Part shown: positions 24,901-34,931 of the stretch, piece by piece | Layout of the letters: every line of letters starts with the position of its first letter | Position numbering within the stretch: the first letter of the stretch is position 1 | DNA from: UBA822 sp965249775 | GTDB taxonomy: Bacteria; Gemmatimonadota; Gemmatimonadetes; Longimicrobiales; Gaopeijiaceae | NCBI GenBank assembly: GCA_965249775.1 | Contig: OZ252253.1 | Span: forward strand, 2,728,001 to 2,792,000 | DNA: 64,000 bases | Direction of reading: 5' to 3' | The notes under the pieces: model-generated | The model's database searches: none | What the model was told of the DNA's origin: nothing | Seen by the model: only the letters and a program-made list of their open reading frames with translations | Made by a program: the position numbers and the translations under genes

Positions 24901-26682
24901 ATGTCTAACGTACTGACTGTCTTCACGGCGCTCATGGCCGGACTCTCTCTTGCCGGCCCGGCGACCTCCTTGTCCGCGCAGCAAGCCATCGACTGTCCCA
25001 ACGTCGAGCAACTCACGGCAGGCATGGATCCGGCCCTCGCCCACGTCCGTTACCTGGCCGACGACGCGCTCGAGGGCCGTGGTGCGGGAACAGCGGGCGC
25101 CCGCTGTGCAGCACAGTACATCGCCGACCAGTTCGAGGCCATCGGTCTCGAAGGCGCCGGGCCTGGCGGAAGTTACTTCCAGGGATTTCCGATCCGCGCC
25201 GGCGCCATCGTCGGCAGCGAAAGTACGCTTCGAACACCGCAGAGCACCTACACGCTCGCCACGGACTGGGTCCCGTTCGGGTACTCCGCATCGGGTGCCA
25301 TCGCCGGCACGTTGCTGTATGGGGGAGACGGGATCAACCGCCCCGGAGATCCCGATAACGAGTATCCGACTCTCGACCTCACCGGCCGCATCGTCGTGGT
25401 CGAGGACGGTGATCTTCGGGATCCATCGAGCCAGGCGCTCCACACGGGTGCCCATTTCAAGGCATTGGTCGCTGCGGAGAGAGACGCCGGCGGGATGATT
25501 GTCCTCATCGGTGAGGGCCGCGCGCTTCCCGACCCGTCCGGAGAGACGAGGGCAGCCCTCGGTATCCCGGTGGCCGCGGTACGCGGTGAAGCGGCCGAGC
25601 GCATCAGGCAGGCCGCGCGTAGCGGTGACCGTGCCTTCCTCGCGGCATCCGTGCAGCCACGGGCGGTGGAGGCCCGAAATGTCGCAGCACTGCTCCCCGG
25701 GACGGATCCCACCCTCTCCGCCGAGGTCCTGATCATTGGAGCCCACTACGATCACCTCGGACTGGGAGGCGAGGGCTCGCTGGATCCAGACGCGTTAGGA
25801 ATTATCCATAACGGCGCCGATGACAACGCGAGCGGAACGTCGGGCTTGATGGAGGTTGCTCGGATTCTATCCGAAGGTGATCGCCGGCCTGCCCGCTCCG
25901 TCCTGTTCCTCGCGTTTGCGGCCGAGGAGAAAGGATTGTGGGGTTCGACGCACTACGTTCGTAATCCTCTGCTGCCCATCTCCCAGAGCGTCGCGATGCT
26001 CAATTTGGACATGATCGGCCGGTTGGAGGGTCGCACCCTCGTCGTCGAGGGCGTCAGCACAGCAGAGGAGTGGACGGACGTGCTGTTGGCCGCCAATCAA
26101 TCCACGGCCAGACCCCTCAGCATCGCCACATCGCAGGACGTGCCCGGCAACTCGGATCACTATCCGTTCTACGGAGAGGGGTTGCCCGTCTTGTTCTTCA
26201 ATTCCAACACACACGTCGACTACCACCGGCCGTCCGACGACTGGGACAAGGTCGACATCGATGGCCTCCGCCAAATCGTCGATCTCGTGACCGAAGTGGC
26301 CCGTGATGTAGCCGGAGTCTCCGGCTCGGACGAACGGATCGCGCTCACGCCCGTCGAGCCCGACCTGGCCGCTCTCCACGGGCAAGATCCGTCAGCCGCC
26401 AACAGCGGCAGCGGTTATGGTCCATACCTCGGCACGATTCCGGACATGGTTCCGGTGGACTTCGGGCTCCGCCTCAACGGCGTCCGTGAGGGCAGCCCGG
26501 CCGCCGTGGCCGGCATCAGAGGAGGCGACATCGTGGTGGAGTTCGCCGGCAGAGAGATCGGCGACATCTACGCCTACACGTACGCCCTACAGGCTCACGA
26601 GCCCGGCGATGCCGTCGAGATCGTTGTTCTACGTGACGGCGAGCGTTTGACGCTCACAGCGGTGCTGGGGGACCAGCGGTAG
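24901..26682 (+). CDS. Secreted M28 family zinc aminopeptidase with PA and PDZ domains
   Basis: A 593-residue exported protein: signal peptide (to about SLSAQQ, residue 28), an M28 catalytic domain with an inserted PA domain (about 100-240), and a C-terminal PDZ domain (about 510-590, LNGVREGSPAAVAGIRGGDIVVEFAGREI). The zinc ligands and catalytic residues are visible in IIGAHYDH, NGADDNASGT, FAAEEKGLWGS, LNLDMIGR and VDYHRPSDDWDK. M28 enzymes usually trim amino acids from the N-terminus of peptides. The PDZ domain may capture substrates. GAGG lies 8 bases before ATG 24901. Divergent from the PD40 gene. Confidence 0.9.
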   Translation: MSNVLTVFTALMAGLSLAGPATSLSAQQAIDCPNVEQLTAGMDPALAHVRYLADDALEGRGAGTAGARCAAQYIADQFEAIGLEGAGPGGSYFQGFPIRAGAIVGSESTLRTPQSTYTLATDWVPFGYSASGAIAGTLLYGGDGINRPGDPDNEYPTLDLTGRIVVVEDGDLRDPSSQALHTGAHFKALVAAERDAGGMIVLIGEGRALPDPSGETRAALGIPVAAVRGEAAERIRQAARSGDRAFLAASVQPRAVEARNVAALLPGTDPTLSAEVLIIGAHYDHLGLGGEGSLDPDALGIIHNGADDNASGTSGLMEVARILSEGDRRPARSVLFLAFAAEEKGLWGSTHYVRNPLLPISQSVAMLNLDMIGRLEGRTLVVEGVSTAEEWTDVLLAANQSTARPLSIATSQDVPGNSDHYPFYGEGLPVLFFNSNTHVDYHRPSDDWDKVDIDGLRQIVDLVTEVARDVAGVSGSDERIALTPVEPDLAALHGQDPSAANSGSGYGPYLGTIPDMVPVDFGLRLNGVREGSPAAVAGIRGGDIVVEFAGREIGDIYAYTYALQAHEPGDAVEIVVLRDGERLTLTAVLGDQR

Positions 26683-26685
26683 TGC

Positions 26686-26715
26686 GCGACCCACTACACT
26701 CCTTCAACAGCCTTC
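26686..26715 (+). repeat. Dispersed intergenic repeat, copy 2
   Basis: GCGACCCACTACACTCCTTC followed by AACAGCCTTC, 4 bases after the M28 peptidase stop and 24 bases from the convergent gyrA end. Confidence 0.7.
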
Positions 26716-26739
26716 ACAGGCAGCCGTAAAGAGGGAGCG

Positions 26740-29319
<2,580 letters not shown>

Positions 29320-29427
29320 TCCATCTCCCGGGGACCGAAGACATACCGAAAATCGGGGCATTTTACGACGATGCTCCGCCTACGATCTCAGGATGGGTGG
29401 AGCAAAGCAAGCCGGGGCAAAAACGCC

Positions 29428-29461
29428 AGGAGCCGCGGGTAAAAAACAACCCGCGGCTCCT
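29428..29461 (-). terminator. Rho-independent terminator for the sigma/anti-sigma operon
   Basis: A perfect 13 bp stem (AGGAGCCGCGGGT and ACCCGCGGCTCCT) with an 8-base loop lies 25 bases beyond the anti-sigma stop. On the minus strand it is followed by GGCGTTTTTGC, a short T-run. It also separates that operon from gyrA. Confidence 0.75.
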
Positions 29462-29486
29462 CGACTTCAGTGATGCGAGCAGAGCT

Positions 29487-29840
29487 TCAGTCCTGCCGCT
29501 CATCCTCGGCTAGTGACTGGAGCACCCTCTCTCTCAAGCTGTCCGACACTCGACCCCCGTCCTGGGACCGCCGCAAGGCCTCGAGAAAGTGCTTCTCGAA
29601 CCGGACGCGGGGATAGCAACCCTGGCAGATCTCCAAATGGTGTCGGACCTCCTCCTCGAGCACGCCCTCGAGCTCACCGTCCAAATACTCGAAGAGGCGG
29701 GCGCAGGCCTCGTCGCAGGGGATCATCGCTGCCGCCGTTTCATCGGGCGAGCTACCGCTGCCGGACGACGCCGGGTCACCGGAGCGGTCGTTCTGGCCGG
29801 TGCCGGCGAAAAACCGTTTCAACGATTCGAAGAACGACAC
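29487..29840 (-). CDS. Anti-sigma factor with zinc-finger (ZAS) domain
   Basis: A 117-residue protein with an anti-sigma zinc-binding domain: CDEACARLFEYLDGEL followed by HHLEICQGC, giving the H-x3-C-x2-C site plus an upstream cysteine (about residues 42-76). No membrane helix is seen, so it is a soluble anti-sigma factor that likely responds to redox or zinc changes. The first 40 residues are low-complexity (SGDPASSGSGSSPDE). The gene starts immediately after the sigma stop codon, the classical sigma/anti-sigma pair arrangement. Confidence 0.82.
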   Translation of the reverse strand: MSFFESLKRFFAGTGQNDRSGDPASSGSGSSPDETAAAMIPCDEACARLFEYLDGELEGVLEEEVRHHLEICQGCYPRVRFEKHFLEALRRSQDGGRVSDSLRERVLQSLAEDERQD

Positions 29841-30431
29841 CTAGTCTTTTCCCTCCTCCGAGATGTACCCCATCTCAAGGGCATAATCGTAGAGCCGACG
29901 CTGAAGCTGTCGGCGCCCACGAAAGAGCCGACTCTTCACGGTGCCGACCGGGATCTCCATGACGTCAGCGATTTCCCCGTAGGAAAGATCATCCAGGTCC
30001 GAGAGCACGACGACCAACCGATACTCCTCGGGCAACTCCTCTATAGCCGCGAAGATCTGATCGTCTACGATGGACCGGAAGAACGCGCCCTCGGGGTCCT
30101 CATCCCGGGATGCTGCGAATACCGGAGCCTCGCGGCTGATCGCTCGCGGATCGTCCTGCGCAGTTTCCAGAAGAATCGCGTCATGGCGCTGGCTACGCTC
30201 CCGCCGCCTCAGAAACACGTTCCTGCAGATTGTAAATAGCCAACTCTTACAACGGGTTCCCGGCGAGTACTGCTCCCACGAACGGAAAGCGCGAAGGTAG
30301 GTGTCCTGTACGAGGTCTTCCGCTTCGTCGCGGGATCCGGACAGGCGCAAGGCGAATCTGTACACCGCGTCCATGTGCGGGACAGCCTCCTCCGAAAAAC
30401 TGGCCCCCTGTGAGTTGCGGTCGCCCGGCAC
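29841..30431 (-). CDS. ECF-type RNA polymerase sigma factor
   Basis: A 196-residue group IV sigma factor. Region 2 is in MDAVYRFALRLSGSRDEAEDLVQDTYLRAFRSWEQY and region 4 in AAIEELPEEYRLVVVLSDLDDLSYGEIADVMEIPVGTVKSRLFRGRRQLQ, with the usual helix-turn-helix. I prefer GTG 30431, 8 bases after AAAGG and at the usual distance from region 2. TTG 30473 directly after the previous gene is possible. The stop is adjacent to the anti-sigma start. The regulon cannot be read from this window; autoregulation is common in the family. Confidence 0.86.
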   Translation of the reverse strand: MPGDRNSQGASFSEEAVPHMDAVYRFALRLSGSRDEAEDLVQDTYLRAFRSWEQYSPGTRCKSWLFTICRNVFLRRRERSQRHDAILLETAQDDPRAISREAPVFAASRDEDPEGAFFRSIVDDQIFAAIEELPEEYRLVVVLSDLDDLSYGEIADVMEIPVGTVKSRLFRGRRQLQRRLYDYALEMGYISEEGKD

Positions 30432-30474
30432 ACCCAGCTCGCCTTTTAGCTCGTTTCCAAGGGATCGGACCAAG

Positions 30475-30897
30475 TCAGTCCGGAAAAACGAAGTCTCTAG
30501 CGAGTTCCTCCGTGACGGGCCCTCCGGTGACCAATTCGACGAGCGCCTCCATCTCCAGGCCAGCCTCATAGAGGCGAGCCTGGACGGAGAAGGCATGAGC
30601 AAAATCGAAATACGCAGACACGGCCACTTCATGCGCCGGGTGATTGGCCGTGACCACGGACTCCATCTCGATTCGAAGGATCCCTACGATAATCGCTACG
30701 GCGTGGAGTAAGGACCTCTGTTCGGCGAGAGTGGTCACCGAGAAGTCGCCGCCGAGCCGTGGCATGAGGGCCGCCACTTGTTCGCGTTCCTCCGGGGGAG
30801 CCGCGATGATGCCCTGCTCGGGGACATACCCGTCGAGAACCTGACGCGCACCGGCCTTCAGCGCGGTCAGTTCCTCGAAGTTGCAGTGCACGATCAC
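30475..30897 (-). CDS. Hypothetical protein in front of the sigma factor gene
   Basis: A 140-residue, mostly helical protein that I do not recognise. It opens MIVHCNFEELTALKAGARQVL, has LAEQRSLLHAVAIIVGILRIEMESVV in the middle and ends GGPVTEELARDFVFPD. No signal peptide, membrane helix or cysteine motif that would explain a function. The start is GTG 30897 with GAGG about 10 bases upstream. It precedes the sigma and anti-sigma genes on the same strand, so it may be part of their operon and even a component of the sensing system; that is inference from position. Confidence 0.62.
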   Translation of the reverse strand: MIVHCNFEELTALKAGARQVLDGYVPEQGIIAAPPEEREQVAALMPRLGGDFSVTTLAEQRSLLHAVAIIVGILRIEMESVVTANHPAHEVAVSAYFDFAHAFSVQARLYEAGLEMEALVELVTGGPVTEELARDFVFPD

Positions 30898-30993
30898 GTC
30901 GGTATCCTCATCGGGCGAAGTCCTACCCCCTTTCTACATATTCGGTCGCCGGATCGTTTTTGCAAGTACGCCGCCGATTGGTGGCTTGCATCC

Positions 30994-31407
30994 CTAGGCG
31001 GCGGCTCCCCGGCCCTCCGGCCCCTGGACGGACAACGGCAACGACACGTGATGCTCTCCATCGACCTTCACGTCGAAGCTATACATGCCCGGGCCCGCGA
31101 AGACCAGTCCATCGAGATTGAGAATGTGGGGAACCCGGATACCGTCCTGGGCCGCCGGTCCCCCAACCAGCTGGATCTCTCCGTTCAGTGACAGCACCTC
31201 TGCGCCACCGGGATCCGACATCCGAATGTGGACGTCATGAGAACCCATCTCCGATGTCCCCGCGGTAAACCGCAATACGAGGGTAACCCGCCCGTGTTGA
31301 GCGGGAAATTGTGCCACGCCGATGTGATCGAAGATCCCGAGGATATTCAGCTTTCCGGACCCGTCGATCGTGGCAGCATCGGCCAGCAACGCCAAGTCGA
31401 TCTCCAT
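30994..31407 (-). CDS. DUF6941-like beta-rich protein
   Basis: A 137-residue beta-rich protein. The opening IDLALLADAATIDGSGKLNILGIFDHIGVAQFP closely resembles the DUF6941 family (LLADYA...GKLNILGIFD), known only as small conserved proteins of unknown function. The rest alternates strands (VTLVLRFTAG, SLNGEIQLVGG, YSFDVKVDGEHHVSLPL), as in a beta-sandwich. No signal peptide. Standing alone between minus-strand neighbours, it gives no contextual clue. Confidence 0.65.
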   Translation of the reverse strand: MEIDLALLADAATIDGSGKLNILGIFDHIGVAQFPAQHGRVTLVLRFTAGTSEMGSHDVHIRMSDPGGAEVLSLNGEIQLVGGPAAQDGIRVPHILNLDGLVFAGPGMYSFDVKVDGEHHVSLPLSVQGPEGRGAAA

Positions 31408-31461
31408 CCCACTCCTTTACGCTTACGGCAGACATTCACGACGCGCGGTTACGACACACGC

Positions 31462-32211
31462 CTACGACAGCAGTTTGTCGGCCAGCACAAGACCGACGGC
31501 AAGATCGATCAGAACGTGGGCGACCATCGGCGGCCACAGGCTCCCGGTGTGCAGGAACACGGCACCCATGATCATCCCGATCATTCCGGTTCGCACGACT
31601 CCCAATATGCCCTGGTACGAATGCAGAACGGCGAACGCCGCGGACGTCAGCGCGAGCGCCACCGGGGCCGACCCGCCCGCCGCGATAACTGCGGGAATCG
31701 CGTACCCCCGGTAGGCCAACTCCTCCCCGAGCCCGGCACAGAGCGACAGCCCTGCGAACAGCCCCTTTTCTCGACGCGTGATTGGCATCAAGTCGCGTAC
31801 GATACGACTTTCGTCCCACCCACCCCTCTTCCGAACGATCAGGAAGAACCATAGCGTCGCCGTGCCAAGCACGACAATGGCAGCACCCCAGTACATTGCC
31901 TGGACAACGCCGCCAGGCTCGATCCGAAGGCCCATCCCCTCCATACCGACGAGCCGAGACCCCAGCGCGAGGCTCAACGCTCCCAGGAACAAGATCGTCA
32001 CGGCCGATGCCACGTACGCCGGAGCCCGTTGCACGGCCAGATCACGAGCCAGATCGACCTGGACAACGGCCAAAACCGGAAGAAGCTCGATCAGCGCGAC
32101 GAGAAACAGCGCGTCGAGCCACTGAAGCGGCGTACTCGACAGGAGGACATAGACAACCGCTGCGTATCCGATCAGTCCAGCGATCGCAACCCTCACTCCA
32201 CGATCTCCCAC
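31462..32211 (-). CDS. CPBP family intramembrane glutamic protease
   Basis: A 249-residue polytopic membrane protein with the CPBP (Abi/Rce1-like) motifs: motif 1 GEELAYRGY with the catalytic EExxxR (about residue 172), motif 2 AFAVLHSYQG, and motif 3 AHVLIDLA. In bacteria these enzymes process prenylated or small peptides, bacteriocin self-immunity being one known role. Seven or eight hydrophobic helices are visible. Substrate unknown. Confidence 0.83.
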   Translation of the reverse strand: MGDRGVRVAIAGLIGYAAVVYVLLSSTPLQWLDALFLVALIELLPVLAVVQVDLARDLAVQRAPAYVASAVTILFLGALSLALGSRLVGMEGMGLRIEPGGVVQAMYWGAAIVVLGTATLWFFLIVRKRGGWDESRIVRDLMPITRREKGLFAGLSLCAGLGEELAYRGYAIPAVIAAGGSAPVALALTSAAFAVLHSYQGILGVVRTGMIGMIMGAVFLHTGSLWPPMVAHVLIDLAVGLVLADKLLS

Positions 32212-32373
32212 CTGGCCACACCCCGCTTCTTCAAACAGGCCTCCAGTTCAACAGGCCTCCAGCCTGTCCTCTACGCTCAACGCTTCACACCCGACCCTGA
32301 CGCTTTTAGCATTCCTGGAAGCCTCGCTCTCCGGCATCCCGGGCGGAGGGCCAACGTCCCCTCACGCGTTCAT

Positions 32374-32700
32374 ATGAAAACCGTTTTGAAAAAACACAAG
32401 GCGATCTTCCGTGTGCTGGACTCGATGCGGGCTCCGTACGGCGGTTGGTTTCTGAAGTTGCGCTTCGAGGCAGGTGATGCCCCCACGCTGCGGGAACTGA
32501 AGAGCTCCACCCTGAGGGTATCGTCTCCCGACGGTGCGACGTCGTTCGAGGTCAAAGTGCAGGGGTTCCCACTCTTCGGAGGACATCCCTCTGATGATCG
32601 GCTTCACCGGACCGGTCGTGTGGATCTTCACGTAGCAGTGTTGGACGGAGGGGACCGCCCGATCGGTCTCAAGTGGAAGGTGTCAGGGCCACTTCAGTAG
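32374..32700 (+). CDS. Small hypothetical protein
   Basis: From ATG 32374 the frame encodes a 108-residue basic protein with alternating strands (GGWFLKLRFEAG, SSTLRVSSPDG, TSFEVKVQGFPLFGG, GRVDLHVAVLDGG, GLKWKVSGPL). I do not recognise the family. No ribosome site is clear. The frame stays open back to 32029, but that part overlaps the CPBP gene antisense and reads as non-coding, so I use the short form. It is followed by a 5 bp hairpin, GGCCGTTCAACGGCC. Confidence 0.5.
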   Translation: MKTVLKKHKAIFRVLDSMRAPYGGWFLKLRFEAGDAPTLRELKSSTLRVSSPDGATSFEVKVQGFPLFGGHPSDDRLHRTGRVDLHVAVLDGGDRPIGLKWKVSGPLQ

Positions 32701-32723
32701 GGCCGTTCAACGGCCTTCAGCCC

Positions 32724-33437
32724 TCAGTCCCGCCGCCTACGGCCCGGTGGCTCCGTCTCGAAGGTCTGGAGAAACCATCCGCTATACTCCTCCTCCCCTC
32801 CAGGATTCTCCCGTAGCCACGTAGCGCGTTCCTCTTCGAACTCCTCGGCCCGCGCGGTGAGGATAAAGGGGTCCAAGTACCCGTTCTCGCGGGAGAATAG
32901 AAGCTCGTCGAGTGGTCCGTAGGGAGGAATATCGAACGCCGAGCGCCCGTACAACCAAGCGTCGGATAGGCGGGCGAGAATCGCCCGTTCGAGTTCGTAC
33001 CCCTCGGTGCCGACCGCCTCGGGCAGAAATTCTTCGAGCCGATTCATCCTGTCCATCAAATGGAAGTGGCCATAGATATACAAGAAATTCAGGGACTCCG
33101 GAGCCGCCGCGTATACGAGAACTTCGGCTGTGTCACGATTGATCCTCAGCCCGTCCCAAGGGTACGTCTGCTCCCCCGATGTCTCATAGGTCATCATGAA
33201 CGACGGATCGAGCTGGATGTTGTCCAGTTGCTCTCGTACCCAGACGTCGATTTCGTCCAAGCGCGCCTCGTCGGCATAGACCCGAGCGCCGGAACGAACG
33301 ACGAGCGGACGTGGCGCCGGTAGCATAGACCCCGTGGCGCATGCTCCGGCAACCAGTGCACCGGCGATCAGCACCGCTCTCAAACACCAACTGCGGCGGC
33401 GCCTCGGCGAGCTATACGATGATGATCCCAAGGTCAT
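32724..33437 (-). CDS. Probable lipoprotein or secreted protein of unknown function
   Basis: A 237-residue product whose N-terminus (RRRRSWCLRAVLIAGALVAGAC) looks like an export signal with a weak lipobox ending in AGAC. The mature part has IDVWVREQLDNIQLDPSFMMTYE and a long acidic C-terminus. I do not recognise a family; the sequence YGHFHLMDRMNRLEEFLPEAVG is helical. ATG 33437 is used; the longer frame to 33485 lacks support. Function unknown. Confidence 0.62.
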   Translation of the reverse strand: MTLGSSSYSSPRRRRSWCLRAVLIAGALVAGACATGSMLPAPRPLVVRSGARVYADEARLDEIDVWVREQLDNIQLDPSFMMTYETSGEQTYPWDGLRINRDTAEVLVYAAAPESLNFLYIYGHFHLMDRMNRLEEFLPEAVGTEGYELERAILARLSDAWLYGRSAFDIPPYGPLDELLFSRENGYLDPFILTARAEEFEEERATWLRENPGGEEEYSGWFLQTFETEPPGRRRRD

Positions 33438-33550
33438 GGTTACACGACTCCCTCGAGCAGATCTCAAAAATCCTTGACACCCCAACCTAGCGGGGCGGAA
33501 TTGGGGAACCCTCGCAGAATGGATGTCATGTGCGAACCAATGGTTAGGAA

Positions 33551-34102
33551 ATGACCCAGGACGAACAGGGGTTCCAAGCCCCCCAAACGATAACGCCTGA
33601 GGGCCTTGCTGACGACCTGGCGGTCCTGGTTTGGGAGAGCTTCACCGACTTCGTTTCGGAGTGGGAGGGCTCCTCCACACTCGCGGACTTGGGCCTGGTC
33701 GACGAAGAGGGGCAGCCCGACCGGACGGCCGTGGAAGAAGCCCTCATCTTCTTGATGTGGGCCCATACGCGAGGCACCCAGCAGGCGTTCGTCGGGCGCG
33801 CGCCCGCGGACCTCCTCAAGAAGACGCTCGACGGACTGCACGACGCCGTCCTCGAGGACATGGTGGACAATGGGACACCGCGGGCACAGCTGCCCCATTT
33901 CGAAAAGCGAGTGAGTGCGCGCTACGCGGAGTATCACACAGCCGCGGCAATGTCCGACGTCGCGCTGGGGGAGGCCGTGGTCCATCATCTGACCGGATCC
34001 GCGCATCCTCCGGAACCCTTCACGAAGACCGTGACGGAACGCGCGGTAGAAGTGACGGGACCGTTACGGGATTACCTCGAGGACGTCCAACTGGTACCCT
34101 AG
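33551..34102 (+). CDS. Hypothetical helical protein
   Basis: A 183-residue soluble protein with predicted helices throughout (LADDLAVLVWESFTDFV, AVEEALIFLMWAHTRGTQQAF, APADLLKKTLDGLHDAVLEDM). No family recognised and no signal peptide. The ATG has only AGGAA directly before it. It ends just ahead of the palindromic element array at 34111-34504. Confidence 0.62.
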   Translation: MTQDEQGFQAPQTITPEGLADDLAVLVWESFTDFVSEWEGSSTLADLGLVDEEGQPDRTAVEEALIFLMWAHTRGTQQAFVGRAPADLLKKTLDGLHDAVLEDMVDNGTPRAQLPHFEKRVSARYAEYHTAAAMSDVALGEAVVHHLTGSAHPPEPFTKTVTERAVEVTGPLRDYLEDVQLVP

Positions 34103-34110
34103 GGGCCCGA

Positions 34111-34195
34111 GAGGGGCTCACGGTCCCGCTCCGGCCAGCGCTTCGCTCCACCGCCTTCGGCGGCAGACTGTCCTGCGCGGGACCGTGAGCCCCTC
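34111..34195 (-). repeat. Palindromic element, unit A
   Basis: An 85 bp element with perfect 19 bp arms (GAGGGGCTCACGGTCCCGC and its complement, 34111-34129 and 34177-34195). Read on the minus strand, its core holds AGGACAGTCTGC, a small hairpin CCGCC-GAA-GGCGG, then AGCGAAGCGCTGGCCGGA. Unit C has the same core in the opposite orientation but different arms. Confidence 0.8.
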
Positions 34196-34288
34196 TTCAC
34201 GTCGGCAGGTTGCCCAGACCACTCTGGCCGGCACGGGGGCGGCATGCTCATCCCATCGTGCGCCAAAGCGCCGCCCACTTCATCGACG

Positions 34289-34350
34289 GAGCGGGATTGA
34301 TGGTCCGCCCGCGGGTCAGCCTACGGCGAAGCCGACCAAGAGCGCTCACC
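34289..34350 (+). repeat. Palindromic element, decayed unit B
   Basis: Shares GGGATTGATGGTCC, the hairpin CGGC-GAA-GCCG and AGAGCGCT with unit C in the same orientation, but lacks a matching right arm, so it looks like a degenerate copy. Confidence 0.5.
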
Positions 34351-34417
34351 CACCTACCTGCCAATGCCCGCCGACGCCCGGGCAGGCAGTGTTCGGCTCC
34401 AGAGAACACGCTCGAGG

Positions 34418-34504
34418 GAGAGGGATCGATGGTCCTCCGGAGGACAGTCTGCGGCGAAGCCGTAGAGCGAAGCGCTGGCCGGAGGAGGACCATCGATTCC
34501 TCTC
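34418..34504 (+). repeat. Palindromic element, unit C
   Basis: An 87 bp element with 21 bp arms (34418-34438 and 34484-34504; one G/T mismatch). The core AGGACAGTCTGC, hairpin CGGC-GAA-GCCG and AGCGAAGCGCTGGCCGGA matches unit A read in reverse. The arm sequences differ from unit A while remaining self-complementary. The 447 bp between the convergent genes (34103-34549) holds nothing else that I can see. Confidence 0.8.
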
Positions 34505-34549
34505 CCCTCTACACGCAAGAAAGGAGCCGCCACTCCCGCCCAGGGCCCA

Positions 34550-34849
34550 CTACAACCCCAATGACGACCGAATCAGTGGAGCGATCCGGTCGGGAGTCCA
34601 TATCGGATCGAACGTGAGGTCGACCTCGCAACTCTCCACCCCCTCGACCTCGGACACGGCGTTGCGAGCGTCCACCACGATCTGCTCTGCGACCGGACAC
34701 ATCGGTGATGTCAACGACATCACGACGTGCACGTCGCCCCCGTCGACTTCGATATCGTAGACCAACCCGAGCACCACAAGATCCAGGTTCAACTCCGGAT
34801 CCTGCACGGTCTTCAGGGCGTTCCGAACGTCCTTTTCGGTAACAGGCAT
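34550..34849 (-). CDS. MIP18/DUF59 family iron-sulfur assembly protein (SufT/PaaD-like)
   Basis: A 99-residue protein of the metal-sulfur cluster assembly (MIP18) family. Landmarks: VQDPELNLDLVVLGLVYDIEV (15-35), VVMSLTSPMCPVAEQIV (with the conserved cysteine at about residue 51) and the FDPIWTPDRI end. Such proteins help mature Fe-S enzymes; in this genome possible clients include QueE and QueG, which is only a suggestion. Stands alone, followed upstream by repeat copy 3. Confidence 0.85.
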   Translation of the reverse strand: MPVTEKDVRNALKTVQDPELNLDLVVLGLVYDIEVDGGDVHVVMSLTSPMCPVAEQIVVDARNAVSEVEGVESCEVDLTFDPIWTPDRIAPLIRSSLGL

Positions 34850-34882
34850 CTTGTCCAGTTCCTGCGGTGAGGGGCCATGTGC

Positions 34883-34912
34883 GCGACCCGCTGTACTCCT
34901 TCAACAGGCCTC
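34883..34912 (+). repeat. Dispersed intergenic repeat, copy 3
   Basis: GCGACCCGCTGTACTCCTTC followed by AACAGGCCTC, between the DUF59 start and the end of the cyclic-nucleotide-binding gene. Confidence 0.7.
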
Positions 34913-34931
34913 ACGTCCACAATTTATCCCA

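Noticed and set aside
30940..30990. Hairpin with GCAAG/CTTGC arms as a terminator
   Set aside because: The T-run is on the wrong side for either strand and the stem is interrupted, so it is probably not a terminator.
34111..34504. Integron attC sites or CRISPR repeats
   Set aside because: No GTTRRRY/RYYYAAC boxes and no regular spacers; the palindromes have different arms and only two or three units.
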